Assembly: GCA_964036045.1 (NCBI GenBank)
Contig: OZ038390.1
Span: 191,001-255,000, forward strand
Source of the DNA: Eutreptiella sp. 'Long Island Sound 2002'
Taxonomy: Eukaryota; Euglenozoa; Euglenophyceae; Eutreptiales; Eutreptiaceae
Length of the DNA: 64,000 nt
Direction of reading: 5' to 3'
Shown here: positions 45,288 to 57,694 of the stretch, piece after piece
Position numbering within the stretch: the first letter of the stretch is position 1
How the letters are laid out: the number at the start of each line of letters is the position of its first letter
Made by a program: the position numbers and the translations under genes
The notes under the pieces: model-generated
Told to the model about the DNA's origin: nothing
Databases searched by the model: none
Seen by the model: only the letters and a program-made list of their open reading frames with translations

Positions 45288-47109
45288 TTGTCCGACGGAC
45301 AATAGGATATTCCCCCTAACCTTATCCTTTTGTCCGACGGACAATTTTAAATTGTCCGTCGGACAATTTTTTATTGTCCGTCGGACGATTTGTCTTTCGT
45401 AGCATTTGACGGACATAACTTTATTCGTTGTTTCACAGCCACTTTTACTTACCACAGGCTGCAATGAGTTGTCCCGCTGACGATTTTTTTCGAACAAATT
45501 TAAATTGTCCGTCGGACAATTTTTTATTGTCCGTCGGACGATTGTCTTTCGTAGCATTTGACGGACAGAACCTTATCCTTTTGTCCGACGGACAATTTTA
45601 AATTGTCCGTCGGACAATTTTTTATTGTCCGTCGGACGATTTGTCTTTCGTAGCATTTGACGGACATAACTTTATTCGTTGTTTCACAGCCACTTTTACT
45701 TACCACAGGCTGCAATGAGTTGTCCCGCTGACGATTTTTTTCGAACAAATTTAAATTGTCCGTCGGACAATTTTTTATTGTCCGTCGGACGACTGTCTTT
45801 CGTAGCATTTGACGGACAGAACCTTATCCTTTTGTCCGACGGACAATTTTAAATTGTCCGTCGAACAATTTTTTATTTCCCGTCGGACGATTTGTCTTTC
45901 GTAGCATTTGACGGACAGAACTTTATTCGTTGTTTCACAGCCACTTTTACTTACCACAGGCTGCAATGAGTTGTGCCGCTGACAATTTTTTTCGGACAAT
46001 GTTAAATTGTCCGTCGGACAATTTTTTATTGTCCGTCGGACGATTTGTCTTTCGTAGCATTTGACGGACAGAACCTTATCCTTTTGTCCGACGGACAATT
46101 TTAAATTGTCCGTCGGACAATTTTTTATTTCCCGTCGGACGATTTGTCTTTCGTAGCATTTGACGGACAGAACTTTATTCGTTGTTTCACAGCCACTTTT
46201 ACTTACCACAGGCTGCAATGAGTTGTCCCGCTGACAATTTTTTTCGGACAATGTGAAATTGTCCGTCGGACAATTTTTTATTGTCCGTCGGACGATTTGT
46301 CTTTCGTAGCATTTGACGGACAGAACTTTATTCGTTGTTTCACAGCCACTTTTACTTACCACAGGCTGCAATGAGGTGTCCCGTTGACGATTTTTTTCGG
46401 CCAATCTTAAATTGTCCGTCGGACAATTTTTTATTGTCCGTCTGACGATTTGTCTTTTGTAGCATTTGACGGACAGAACCTTATCCTTTTGTCCGACGGA
46501 CAATTTTAAATTGTCCGTCATACAATTTTTTATTGTCCGTCGGACGGTTTGTCTTTCGTAGCATTTGACGGACAGATCTTTTTTCGTTGTTTCACAGCCA
46601 CTTTTACTTACCACAGGCTGCAATGAGTTGTCCCGCTGACGATTTTTTTAGGACAATTTTTAAATGTCCGCTGGACGATTGTGCATTTTCTGTCGGACGA
46701 TTCGACATCGACCGTCGGACGATTTTTCATTTTTTAGCCGTTCACGGACACAACTTCCTTGCGTGTTTCATAGCCAGTTTTACCACAGGCTGCAATCAGC
46801 TGTCCCGGAGACGATTGTTTTTTGTCCGACGGACAATTTTAAATTGTCCGTCCGACAATTTTTTATTGTCCGTCGGACGATTTGTCTTTCGTAGCATTTG
46901 ACGGACAGAACTTTATTCGTTATTTCACAGCCACCTTTACTTACCACAGGCTGCAATGAGTTGTCCCGCTGACGATTTTTTTCGGACAATTTTGAAATGT
47001 CCGCTGGATGATTGTGCATTTTCTGTCGGACATTTCGACATCGACCGTCGGACGATTTTTCATTTTTTAGCCGTTCACGGACACAACTTCCTTGCTTGTT
47101 TCATAGCCA
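45288..47109. repeat. Palindromic satellite block, 1822 bp
   Basis: Private cgtctgacg near 46441; shares gtcgaacaa (near 45862) with the copy 1 block. Stop-free minus frame 45775-46623. Confidence 0.92.
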
Positions 47110-47898
47110 ACACACAATGGTATGTACAAAATTTGTAACATCGTCACGCAACAAACTAGGATTTTTTGAACCGTGAAGTGGACCACTTAGACATTCCTTT
47201 TTGCGATTTTAGTAATAATGATACGTCTTTACTACCTGCAATATCACTGTGTCAAGATTTTTGCGGACAAAAGAGGTTGGGGAAAGTTGCAATAGTTAGG
47301 ATAATTTGTGGCTTACAGTTTAGAATGTATTTCCTGCCTTTGAATTATGGCTAGATCGAGCATTTGGACCATTCATATATTCCCTCAAGGAGCTAGGGTT
47401 GCTGAGATTCCTCGTTCAGCAAATTGGTGAAATCCTTCTCAGCCTTTGGGTACAAGCCTATGCGGGTTACACAGAAGGATTTCCCGAAGGTATGTGGCAT
47501 TGTAGAGGCATGTACACATTTGGAATCTCTAAGATTCTTGTCAAGGAGGGGGGCGGGATGGTCTCAGCACACTCAGAGGGAGATCTAGCTCCTAAGAAGG
47601 TGCCATGGCGGCCATGTGCAAAAATCATGAGCTTCAATGAGACCTTTGTTCTGCACCATGGAAGTTTTTGGATACAGCTTGCAATAGACAGCACTGCGCA
47701 CAAGACACAACACATTGCTCACAGCACGACATGGTGCAAAGAATACAAAACAGATCTCCCAGCAAAGCTGACTAAAAGCCCAACAACAAGCTGTCCCCGA
47801 GACAACACTCTCCATACAGCGTATCACTGTGCACATCGATCGGCAACGTCACCGAATGCAACAGATTGGAAAAAACATCACATGGCACAAATCATTGT
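47110..47898. other. Segment X of M cassette 3
   Basis: M-type; no private change seen. Confidence 0.6.
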
Positions 47899-48098
47899 CC
47901 GCGTCCGAACGGGCCAGCAACGAACAGATTCGGCCGTTAAGCGCCGCACATGGGGCACAATCAGACAAAGATACCCTGCAAACGGGGAACCAGGGCCCAA
48001 GTAAGCAAGAAGCACACACAAATGGGCCGACAAAATGGGCCCGCGGCCTCAACTGCGCGCATGTCCCCCCCCACCCCACCCCATGCCATTGTCTCCTG
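47899..48098. repeat. Block D1 of M cassette 3
   Basis: As 10723-10922; no D2 partner. Confidence 0.85.
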
Positions 48099-48296
48099 CG
48101 CAAGAGGGACATGGACAAACCCTAGCCCCCTAGGGGGGAGGGGCGGAAGGGGCGGGGCAGCGCATGCCGCGATACCCCCAGGGAAGGAAGGGCAGGGTGT
48201 TACGCAAAAGGGAGGGACATGTGTGCGGCCTAAATGATGGGTGCTGAGCATGAGCCTATGAACGGCATTCCAGGTGGGAAGGACTTTGGTTTTGGA

Positions 48297-48396
48297 AGGA
48301 GATTGGCCCATTGGCCTCCACAAAGTGGCGCTGATAGCACCAAAGCTGCCTAGTAAGGAGCGAGTATATACCGAAAAAAAATAGCATTCAGAAAGT
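48297..48396 (-). ncRNA. SL RNA gene, 25-nt variant leader class
   Basis: Leader exon 48372-48396, identical to the other two M copies, so the variant predates HOR duplication. Confidence 0.85.
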
Positions 48397-48600
48397 GTAC
48401 CTCTATCGGCGTGTGCGTGGCATAACGTCCTCGGGACAACGCATTCACGCGAAGGCATGTTGGCGCGGGGGTTTTTCGGACCCCCCACCGCTCGTTAGGA
48501 CCCCCCTCCCCCATAGCTCGACGCCACCGTCTCGGATTCGCAAAATGAGTGACGTTTTGGACTCAGCGACCCCGAAATAGGGGGGGGTTACTGTGTCAAT

Positions 48601-48670
48601 AGCTCATTTTAGGATATGGGTGACTATTACCGACTCGGTAGGCTCTGCCCGTTCCTAACCAGACTCGGTA
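48601..48670. repeat. Truncated left half of the foldback element
   Basis: Same breakpoint as 11494. Confidence 0.88.
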
Positions 48671-49093
48671 AATGGAGCATCCCGCAAGGGTGGAAGAGGA
48701 AAGGGAAGGGGGAACGGGACCCCAAGGGAGGGATAGGGGGGGAGAGAGACCCCCGGGAGTGGCGGTGTCGGTTGCAGAAGGTATTATCAGGGTAGTGCTT
48801 GGTGTGGCAGACTCGCCCTGCGGGTGCGGGGTTTGAATCTGGCTAAGCGGGTTGGTGTTGGAGCGGGGAATGGAGCATCCCACAAGGGTGGAAGAGGAAA
48901 GGGAAGGGGGAACGGGACCCCAAGGGAGGGATAGGGGGGGAGAGTGACCCCCGCAGTGGCGGTGTGGGTTGCAGAAGGTATTATCAGGGTAGTGCTTGGT
49001 GTGGCAGACTCGCCCTGCGGGGCGGGGTTTGAATCTGGCTAAGCGGGTTGGTGTTGGAGCGGGGAATGGAGCATCCCACAAGGGTGGAAGAGG
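48671..49093. repeat. ~197-bp G-rich tandem repeat, two copies plus stub
   Basis: Units 48671-48868 and 48869-49064, stub to 49093. Confidence 0.8.
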
Positions 49094-49230
49094 CGGCTCG
49101 ACAATGTTTTGGTTTGGCAAAGCGGGTTCGGATGTCCATGCCCTGATCCAAGAGACCTCACCAACGCCATTGGCTTGGGGCACAGAAGCTGTGGATACAT
49201 CCTGAAGGGGTCCCTTGGGTTGCCAACTAT
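49094..49230. repeat. Module fragment, 137 bp
   Basis: Same ends as 11918-12054. Confidence 0.85.
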
Positions 49231-50091
49231 GCCTATGGAGAACTACCCAGAAACATGCCTTTTTAGTATGTATGGTTTGTGGTAACCAGCGGAGAGACCA
49301 GCAAGGGGAGCATCCCGGGTGAGCAACTATGGGTCGGAATGTGATGTAATCATAGAGAGGAAGGCATTTGTGAAGTGGAATGCATTCTGAAGGTGGTAGG
49401 AGGCCGTGGTGCAGTGCAAAGTATACCCAGCACCCTCCTTGTGTGGCGAAAAACATCCCCAATTTTTACCCCGATTTTACTAGTGAGCGGTGGACCTTAA
49501 TGGAGCTGCGGCGGATGGACAATGTTTTGGTTTGGCAAAGCGGGTTCGGATGTCGATGCCCTGATCCCAGAGACCTCACCAACGCCATTGGCTTGGGGCA
49601 CAGAAGCTGTGGATACATCCTGAAGGGGTCCCTTGGGTTGCCGACTATGCCTATGGAGAACTACCCAGAAACATGCCTTTTTTGTATGTATGGTTTGTGG
49701 TAAACAGCGGAGAGACCAGCAAGGGGAGTGCCATGCATTTTGAATGACAATGCATGGTGGCTTTTTGTGCAATTGCTACGGGAACAAATCCACCAATGAA
49801 CATCTCATCACATTAATGCCAGAGAGTCACCCGTGAGGCTGAACCTTTACTAGGTAGCACGTTCAGCGTGGATAATCCACGTTGTCTTGCAGGGTGCTCA
49901 CAGGCTCTGCAATCGCCGTGCATTTTTTTGCTTCACTGTTGACTACCCTAGCCACAGCTGTGCTACCCAGCTTCGTGCAGTGCATGAGCTTTTGAATGAC
50001 AATGCATGGTGTGGTTCGGTTAAATCGCCACGGCAGTAGGGTTCACCCAGATAGCTAGGATCCATAGAGCGAAAAAAAAACCAAAAAAAAA
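49231..50091. repeat. 861-bp module (copy 3, position 4)
   Basis: Position-4 markers, but gtaaccagcg in place of gtaaatagcg in the first direct repeat. Confidence 0.88.
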
Positions 50092-50982
50092 TTGTCCGAC
50101 GGACAATAGGATATTCCCCCTAACCTTATCCTTTTGTCCGACGGACAATTTTAAATTGTCCGTCGGACAATTTTTTATTGTCCGTCGGACGATTTGTCTT
50201 TCGTAGCATTTGACGGACATAACTTTATTCGTTGTTTCACAGCCACTTTTACTTACCACAGGCTGCAATGAGTTGTCCCGCTGACGATTTTTTTCGAACA
50301 AATTTAAATTGTCCGTCGGACAATTTTTTATTGTCCGTCGGACGATTGTCTTTCGTAGCATTTGACGGACAGAACCTTATCCTTTTGTCCGACGGACAAT
50401 TTTAAATTGTCCGTCGGACAATTTTTTATTGTCCGTCGGACGATTTGTCTTTCGTAGCATTTGACGGACATAACTTTATTCGTTGTTTCACAGCCACTTT
50501 TACTTACCACAGGCTGCAATGAGTTGTCCCGCTGACGATTTTTTTTGAACAAATTTAAATTGTCCGTCGGACAATTTTTTATTGTCCGTCGGACGATTGT
50601 CTTTCGTAGCATTTGACGGACAGAACCTTATCCTTTTGTCCGACGGACAATTTTAAATTGTCCGTCGGACAATTTTTTATTTCCCGTCGGACGATTTGTC
50701 TTTCGTAGCATTTGACGGACAGAACTTTATTCGTTGTTTCACAGCCACTTTTACTTACCACAGGCTGCAATGAGTTGTGCCGCTGACAATTTTTTTCGGA
50801 CAATTTTAAATTGTCCGTCGGACAATTTTTTATTGTCCGTCGGACGATTTGTCTTTCGTAGCATTTGACGGACAGAACCTTATCCTTTTGTCCGACGGAC
50901 AATTTTAAATTGTCCATCGGACAATTTTTTATTGTCCGTCGGACGATTTGTCTTTCGTAGCATTTGACGGACAGAACTTTAT
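50092..50982. repeat. Palindromic satellite block, 891 bp
   Basis: Shares ccatcggac (near 50916) with copy 1 but not copy 2. Confidence 0.9.
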
Positions 50983-51844
50983 GCCTATGGAGAACTACCC
51001 AGAAACATGCCTTTTTTGTATGTATGGTTTGTCGTAACCAGCGGAGAGACCATCAAGGGGAGCATCCCGGGTGAGCAACTATGGGTTGGAATGTAATGTA
51101 ATCATAGAGAGGAAGGCATTTGTGAAGTGGAATGCATTCTGAAGGTGGTAGGAGGCCGTGGTGCAGTGCAAAGTATACCCAGCACCCTCCTTGTGTGGCG
51201 AAAAACATCCCCAATTTTTACCCCGATTTTACTAGTGAGCGGTGGACCTTAATGGAGCTGCGGCGGATGGACAATGTTTTGGTTTGGCAAAGCGGGTTCG
51301 GATGTCGATGCCCTGATCCCAGAGACCTCACCAACGCCATTGGCTTGGGGCACAGAAGCTGTGGATACATCCTGAAGGGGTCCCTTGGGTTGCCGACTAT
51401 GCCTATGGAGAACTACCCAGAAACATGCCTTTTTTGTATGTATGGTTTGTGGTAAACAGCGGAGAGACCAACAAGGGGAGTGCCATGCATTTTGAATGAC
51501 AATGCATGGTGGCTTTTTGTGCAATTGCTACGGGAACAAATCCACCAATGAACATCTCATCACATTAATGCCAAAGAGTCACCCGTGAGGCTGAACCTTT
51601 AGTAGGTAGCACGTTCAGCGTGGATAATCCACGTTGTCTTGCAGGGTGCTCACAGGCTCTGCAATCGCCGTGCATTTTTTTTGCTTCACTGTTGACTACC
51701 CTAGCCACAGCTGTGCTACCCAGCTTCGTGCAGTGCATGAGCTTTTGAATGACAATGCATGGTGTGGTTCGGTTAAATCGCCAGGGCAGTAGGGTTCACC
51801 CAGATAGCTAGGATCCATAGAGCGAAAAAAAAACCAAAAAAAAA
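50983..51844. repeat. Module, 862 bp (copy 3, position 5)
   Basis: Position-5 markers gtttgtcgtaacc and gccaaagagtc. Confidence 0.88.
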
Positions 51845-52483
51845 TTGTCCGACGGACAATAGGATATTCCCCCTAACCTTATCCTTTTGTCCGACGGACA
51901 ATTTTAAATTGTCCTCGGACAATTTTTTATTGTCCGTCGGACGATTTGTCTTTCGTAGCATTTGACGGACATAACTTTATTCGTTGTTTCACAGCCACTT
52001 TTACTTACCACAGGCTGCAATGAGTTGTCCCGCTGACGATTTTTTTCGAACAAATTTAAATTGTCCGTCGGACTATTTTTTATTGTCCTTCGGACGATTG
52101 TCTTTCGTAGCATTTGACGGACAGAACCTTATCCTTTTTTCCGACGGACAATTTTGAATTGTCCGTCGGACAATTTTTTATTTCCCGTCGGACGATTTGT
52201 CTTTCGTAGCATTTGACGGACAGAACTTTATTCGTTGTTTCACAGCCACTTTTACTTACCACAGGCTGCAATGAGTTGTGCCGCTGACAATTTTTTTCTG
52301 ACAATTTTAAATTGTCCGTCGGACAATTTTTTATTGTCCGTCCGACGATTTGTCTTTCGTAGCATTTGACGGACAGAACCTTATCCTTTTGTCCGACGGA
52401 CAATTTTAAATTGTCCGTCGGACAATTTTTTAATGTCCGTCGGACGATTTGTCTTTCGTAGCATTTGACGGACAGAACTTTAT
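51845..52483. repeat. Palindromic satellite block, 639 bp
   Basis: tgtcctcgg deletion; private ttttttctgacaa near 52297; tttttaatgtccg near 52430. Confidence 0.9.
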
Positions 52484-53345
52484 GCCTATGGAGAACTACC
52501 CAGAAACATGCCTTTTTTGTATGTATGGTTTGTCGTAACCAGCGGAGAGACCATCAAGGGGAGCATCCCGGGTGAGCAACTATGGGTTGGAATGTAATGT
52601 AATCATAGAGAGGAAGGCATTTGTGAAGTGGAATGCATTCTGAAGGTGGTAGGAGGCCGTGGTGCAGTGCAAAGTATACCCAGCACCCTCCTTGTGTGGC
52701 GAAAAACATCCCCAATTTTTACCCCGATTTTACTATTGAGCGGTGGACCTTAATGGAGCTGCGGCGGATGGACAATGTTTTGGTTTGGCAAAGCGGGTTC
52801 GGATGTCGATGCCCTGATCCCAGAGACCTCACCAACGCCATTGGCTTGGGGCACAGAAGCTGTGGATACATCCTGAAGGGGTCCCTTGGGTTGCCGACTA
52901 TGCCTATGGAGAACTACCCAGAAACATGCCTTTTTTGTATGTATGGTTTGTGGTAAACAGCGGAGAGACCAACAAGGGGAGTGCCATGCATTTTGAATGA
53001 CAATGCATGGTGGCTTTTTGTGCAATTGCTGCGGGAACAAATCCACCAATGAACATCTCATCACATTAATGCCAGAGAGTCACCCGTGAGGCTGAACCTT
53101 TAGTAGGTAGCACGTTCAGCGTGGATAATCCACGTTGTCTTGCAGGGTGCTCACAGGCTCTGCAATCGCCGTGCATTTTTTTTGCTTCACTGTTGACTAC
53201 CCTAGCCACAGCTTTGCTACCCAGCTTCGTGCAGTGCATGAGCTTTTGAATGACAATGCATGGTGTGGTTCGGTTAAATCGCCAGGGCAGTAGGGTTCAC
53301 CCAGATAGCTAGGATCCATAGAGCGAAAAAAAAACCAAAAAAAAA
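52484..53345. repeat. Module, 862 bp (copy 3, position 6)
   Basis: Position-6 marker ttgctgcggg; private ctattgagcgg near 52734 and cagctttgctac near 53211. Confidence 0.88.
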
Positions 53346-53984
53346 TTGTCCGACGGACAATAGGATATTCCCCCTAACCTTATCCTTTTGTCCGACGGAC
53401 AATTTTAAATTGTCCTCGGACAATTTTTTATTGTCCGTCGGACGATTTGTCTTTCGTAGCATTTGACGGACATAACTTTATTCGTTGTTTCACAGCCACT
53501 TTTACTTACCACAGGCTGCAATGAGTTGTCCCGCTGACGATTTTTTTCGAACAAATTTAAATTGTCCGTCGGACTATTTTTTATTGTCCTTCGGACGATT
53601 GTCTTTCGTAGCATTTGACGGACAGAACCTTATCCTTTTTTCCGACGGACAATTTTGAATTGTCCGTCGGACAATTTTTTATTTCCCGTCGGACGATTTG
53701 TCTTTCGTAGCATTTGACGGACAGAACTTTATTCGTTGTTTCACAGCCACTTTTACTTACCACAGGCTGCAATGAGTTGTGCCGCTGACAATTTTTTTCG
53801 GACAATTTTAAATTGTCCGTCGGACAATTTTTTATTGTCCGTCGGACGATTTGTCTTTCGTAGCATTTGACGGACAGAACCTTATCCTTTTGTCCGACGG
53901 ACAATTTTAAATTGTCCGTCGGACAATTTTTTATTGTCCGTCGGACGATTTGTCTTTCGTAGCATTTGACGGACAGAACTTTAT
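53346..53984. repeat. Palindromic satellite block, 639 bp
   Basis: Homologue of 16171-16809, without its cacacccac change. Confidence 0.9.
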
Positions 53985-54846
53985 GCCTATGGAGAACTAC
54001 CCAGAAACATGCCTTTTTTGTATGTATGGTTTGTGGTAACCAGCGGAGAGACCATCAAGGGGAGCATCCCGGCCGAGCAACTATGGGTTAGAATGTAATG
54101 TAATCATAGAGAGGAAGGCATTTGTGAAGTGGAATGCATTCTGAAGGTGGTAGGAGGCCGTGGTGCAGTGCAAAGTATACCCAGCACCCTCCTTGTGTGG
54201 CGAAAAACATCCCCAATTTTTACCCCGATTTTACTAGTGAGCGGTGGACCTTAATGGAGCTGCGGCGGATGGACAATGTTTTGGTTTGGCAAAGCGGGTT
54301 CGGATGTCGATGCCCTGATCCCAGAGACCTCACCAACGCCATTGGCTTGGGGCACAGAAGCTGTGGATACATCCTGAAGGGGTCCCTTGGGTTGCCGACT
54401 ATGCCTATGGAGAACTACCCAGAAACATGCCTTTTTTGTATGTATGGTTTGTGGTAAACAGCGGAGAGACCAACAAGGGGAGTGCCATGCATTTTGAATG
54501 ACAATGCATGGTGGCTTTTTGTGCAATTGCTACGGGAACAAATCCACCAATGAACATCTCATCACATTAATGCCAGAGAGTCACCCGTGAGGCTGAACCT
54601 TTAGTAGGTAGCACGTTCAGCGTGGATAATCCACGTTGTCTTGCAGGGTGCTCACAGGCTCTGCAATCGCCGTGCATTTTTTTTGCTTCACTGTTGACTA
54701 CCCTAACCACAGCTGTGCTACCCAGCTTCGTGCAGTGCATGAGCTTTTGAATGACAATGCATGGTGTGGTTCGGTTAAATCGCCAGGGCAGTAGGGTTCA
54801 CCCAGATAGCTAGGATCCATAGAGCGAAAAAAAAACCAAAAAAAAA
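53985..54846. repeat. Module, 862 bp (copy 3, position 7)
   Basis: Position-7 markers cccggccgagc and gggttagaatg; lacks the agatactgtgg change of copy 1. Confidence 0.88.
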
Positions 54847-55332
54847 TTGTCCGACGGACAATAGGATATTCCCCCTAACCTTATCCTTTTGTCCGACGGA
54901 CAATTTTAAATTGTCCTCGGACAATTTTTTATTGTCCGTCGGACGATTTGTCTTTCGTAGCATTTGACGGACATAACTTTATTCGTTGTTTCACAGCCAC
55001 TTTTACTTACCACAGGCTGCAATGAGTTGTCCCGCTGACGATTTTTTTCGAACAAATTTAAATTGTCCGTCGGACTATTTTTTATTGTCCTTCGGACGAT
55101 TGTCTTTCGTAGCATTTGACGGACAGAACCTTATCCTTTTTTCCGACGGACAATTTTGAATTGTCCGTCGGACAATTTTTTATTTCCCGTCGGACGATTT
55201 GTCTTTCGTAGCATTTGACGGACAGAACCTTATCCTTTTGTCCGACGGACAATTTTAAATTGTCCGTCGGACAATTTTTTATTGTCCGTCGGACGATTTG
55301 TCTTTCGTAGCATTTGACGGACAGAACTTTAT
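54847..55332. repeat. Palindromic satellite block, 486 bp
   Basis: Same 153-bp deletion as 17672-18157. Confidence 0.9.
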
Positions 55333-56194
55333 GCCTATGGAGAACTACCCAGAAACATGCCTTTTTTGTATGTATGGTTTGTGGTAACCAGCGGAGAGAC
55401 CATCAAGGGGAGCATCCCGGGTGAGCAACTATGGGTTGGAATGTAATGTAATCATAGAGAGGAAGGCATTTGTGAAGTGGAATGCATTCTGAAGGTGGTA
55501 GGAGGCCGTGGTGCAGTGCAAAGTATACCCAGCACCCTCCTTGTGTGGCGAAAAACATCCCCAATTTTTACCCCGATTTTACTAGTGAGCGGTGGACCTT
55601 AATGGAGCTGCGGCGGATGGACAATGTTTTGGTTTGGCAAAGCGGGTTCGGATGTCGATGCCCTGATTCCAGAGACCTCACCAACGCCATTGGCTTGGGG
55701 CACAGAAGCTGTGGATACATCCTGAAGGGGTCCCTTGGGTTGCCGACTATGCCTATGGAGAACTACCCAGAAACATGCCTTTTTTGTATGTATGGTTTGT
55801 GGTAAACAGCGGAGAGACCAACAAGGGGAGTGCCATGCATTTTGAATGACAATGCATGGTGGCTTTTTGTGCAATTGCTACGGGAACAAATCCACCAATG
55901 AACATCTCATCACATTAATGCCAGAGAGTCACCCGTGAGGCTGAACCTTTAGTAGGTAGCACGTTCAGCGTGGATAATCCACGTTGTCTTGCAGGGTGCT
56001 CACAGGCTCTGCAATCGCCGTGCATTTTTTTTGCTTCACTGTTGACTACCCTAACCACAGCTGTGCTACCCAGCTTCGTGCAGTGCATGAGCTTTTGAAT
56101 GACAATGCATGGTGTGGTTCGGTTAAATTGCCAGGGCAGTAGGGTTCACCCAGATAGCTAGGATCCATAGAGCGAAAAAAAAACCAAAAAAAAA
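55333..56194. repeat. Module, 862 bp (copy 3, position 8)
   Basis: Marker taaattgcc; private tgattccagag near 55666. Confidence 0.88.
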
Positions 56195-56833
56195 TTGTCC
56201 GACGGACAATAGGATATTCCCCCTAACCTTATCCTTTTGTCCGACGGACAATTTTAAATTGTCCTCGGACAATTTTTTATTGTCCGTCGGACGATTTGTC
56301 TTTCGTAGCATTTGACGGACATAACTTTATTCGTTGTTTCACAGCCACTTTTACTTACCACAGGCTGCAATGAGTTGTCCCGCTGACGATTTTTTTCGAA
56401 CAAATTTAAATTGTCCGTCGGACTATTTTTTATTGTCCTTCGGACGATTGTCTTTCGTAGCATTTGACGGACAGAACCTTATCCTTTTTTCCGACGGACA
56501 ATTTTGAATTGTCCGTCGCACAATTTTTTATTTCCCGTCGGACGATTTGTCTTTCGTAGCATTTGACGGACAGAACTTTATTCGTTGTTTCACAGCCACT
56601 TTTACTTACCACAGGCTGCAATGAGTTCTGCCGCTGACAATTTTTTTCGGACAATTTTAAATTGTCCGTCGGACAATTTTTTATTGTCCGTCCGACGATT
56701 TGTCTTTCGTAGCATCTGACGGACAGAACCTTATCCTTTTGTCCGACGGACAATTTTAAATTGTCCGTCGAACAATTTTTTATTGTCCGTCGGACGATTT
56801 GTCCTTCGTAGCATTTGACGGACAGAACTTTAT
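56195..56833. repeat. Palindromic satellite block, 639 bp
   Basis: Markers gtcgcacaat, gagttctgcc and catctgacgg as in 19020-19658. Confidence 0.9.
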
Positions 56834-57694
56834 GCCTATGGAGAACTACCCAGAAACATGCCTTTTTTGTATGTATGGTTTGTGGTAACCACCGGAGAGA
56901 CCAGCAAGGGGAGCATCCCGGGTGAGCAACTATGGGTTGGAATGTGATGTAATCATAGAGAGGAAGGCATTTGTGAAGTGGAATGCATTCTGAAGGTGGT
57001 AGGAGGCCGTGGTGCAGTGCAAAGTATACCCAGCACCCTCCTTGTGTGGCGAAAAACATCCCCAATTTTTACCCCGATTTTACTAGTGAGCGGTGGACCT
57101 TAATGGAGCTGCGGCGGATGGACAATGTTTTGGTTTGGCAAAGCGGGTTCGGATGTCGATGCCCTGATCCCAGAGACCTCACCAACGCCATTGGCTTGGG
57201 GCACAGAAGCTGTGGATACATCCTGAAGGGGTCCCTTGGGTTGCCGACTATCCCTATGGAGAACTACACAGAAACATGCCTTTTTTGTATGTATGGTTTG
57301 TGGTAAACAGCGGAGAGACCAGCAAGGGGAGTGCCATGCATTTTGAATGACAATGCATGGTGGCTTTTTGTGCAATTGCTACGGGAACAAATCCACCAAT
57401 GAACATCTCATCACATTAATGCCAGAGAGTCACCCGTGAGGCTGAACCTTTAGTAGGTAGCACGTTCAGCGTGGATAATCCACGTTGTCTTGCAGGGTGC
57501 TCACAGGCTCTGCAATCGCCGTGCATTTTTTTGCTTCACTGTTGACTACCCTAGCCACAGCTGTGCTACCCAGCTTCGTGCAGTGCATGAGCTTTTGAAT
57601 GACAATGCATGGTGTGGTTCGGTTAAATCGCCAGGGCAGTAGGGTTCACCCAGATAGCTAGGATCCATAGAGCTAAAAAAAAACCAAAAAAAAA
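56834..57694. repeat. 861-bp module (copy 4, position 1)
   Basis: As 19659-20519, including gagctaaaa and tacacagaaac. Confidence 0.88.

Larger units (their letters stand above)
36325..56833. repeat. Higher-order repeat copy 3 (20,509 bp, with private segment)
   Basis: Same order as copy 1, with two differences. Its L cassette is a mosaic of L and M features. In addition, 42252-44127 replaces the first ~631 bp of the second module. From 44128 onward it is collinear with copy 1, with modules at 44427, 49231, 50983, 52484, 53985 and 55333. Confidence 0.9.
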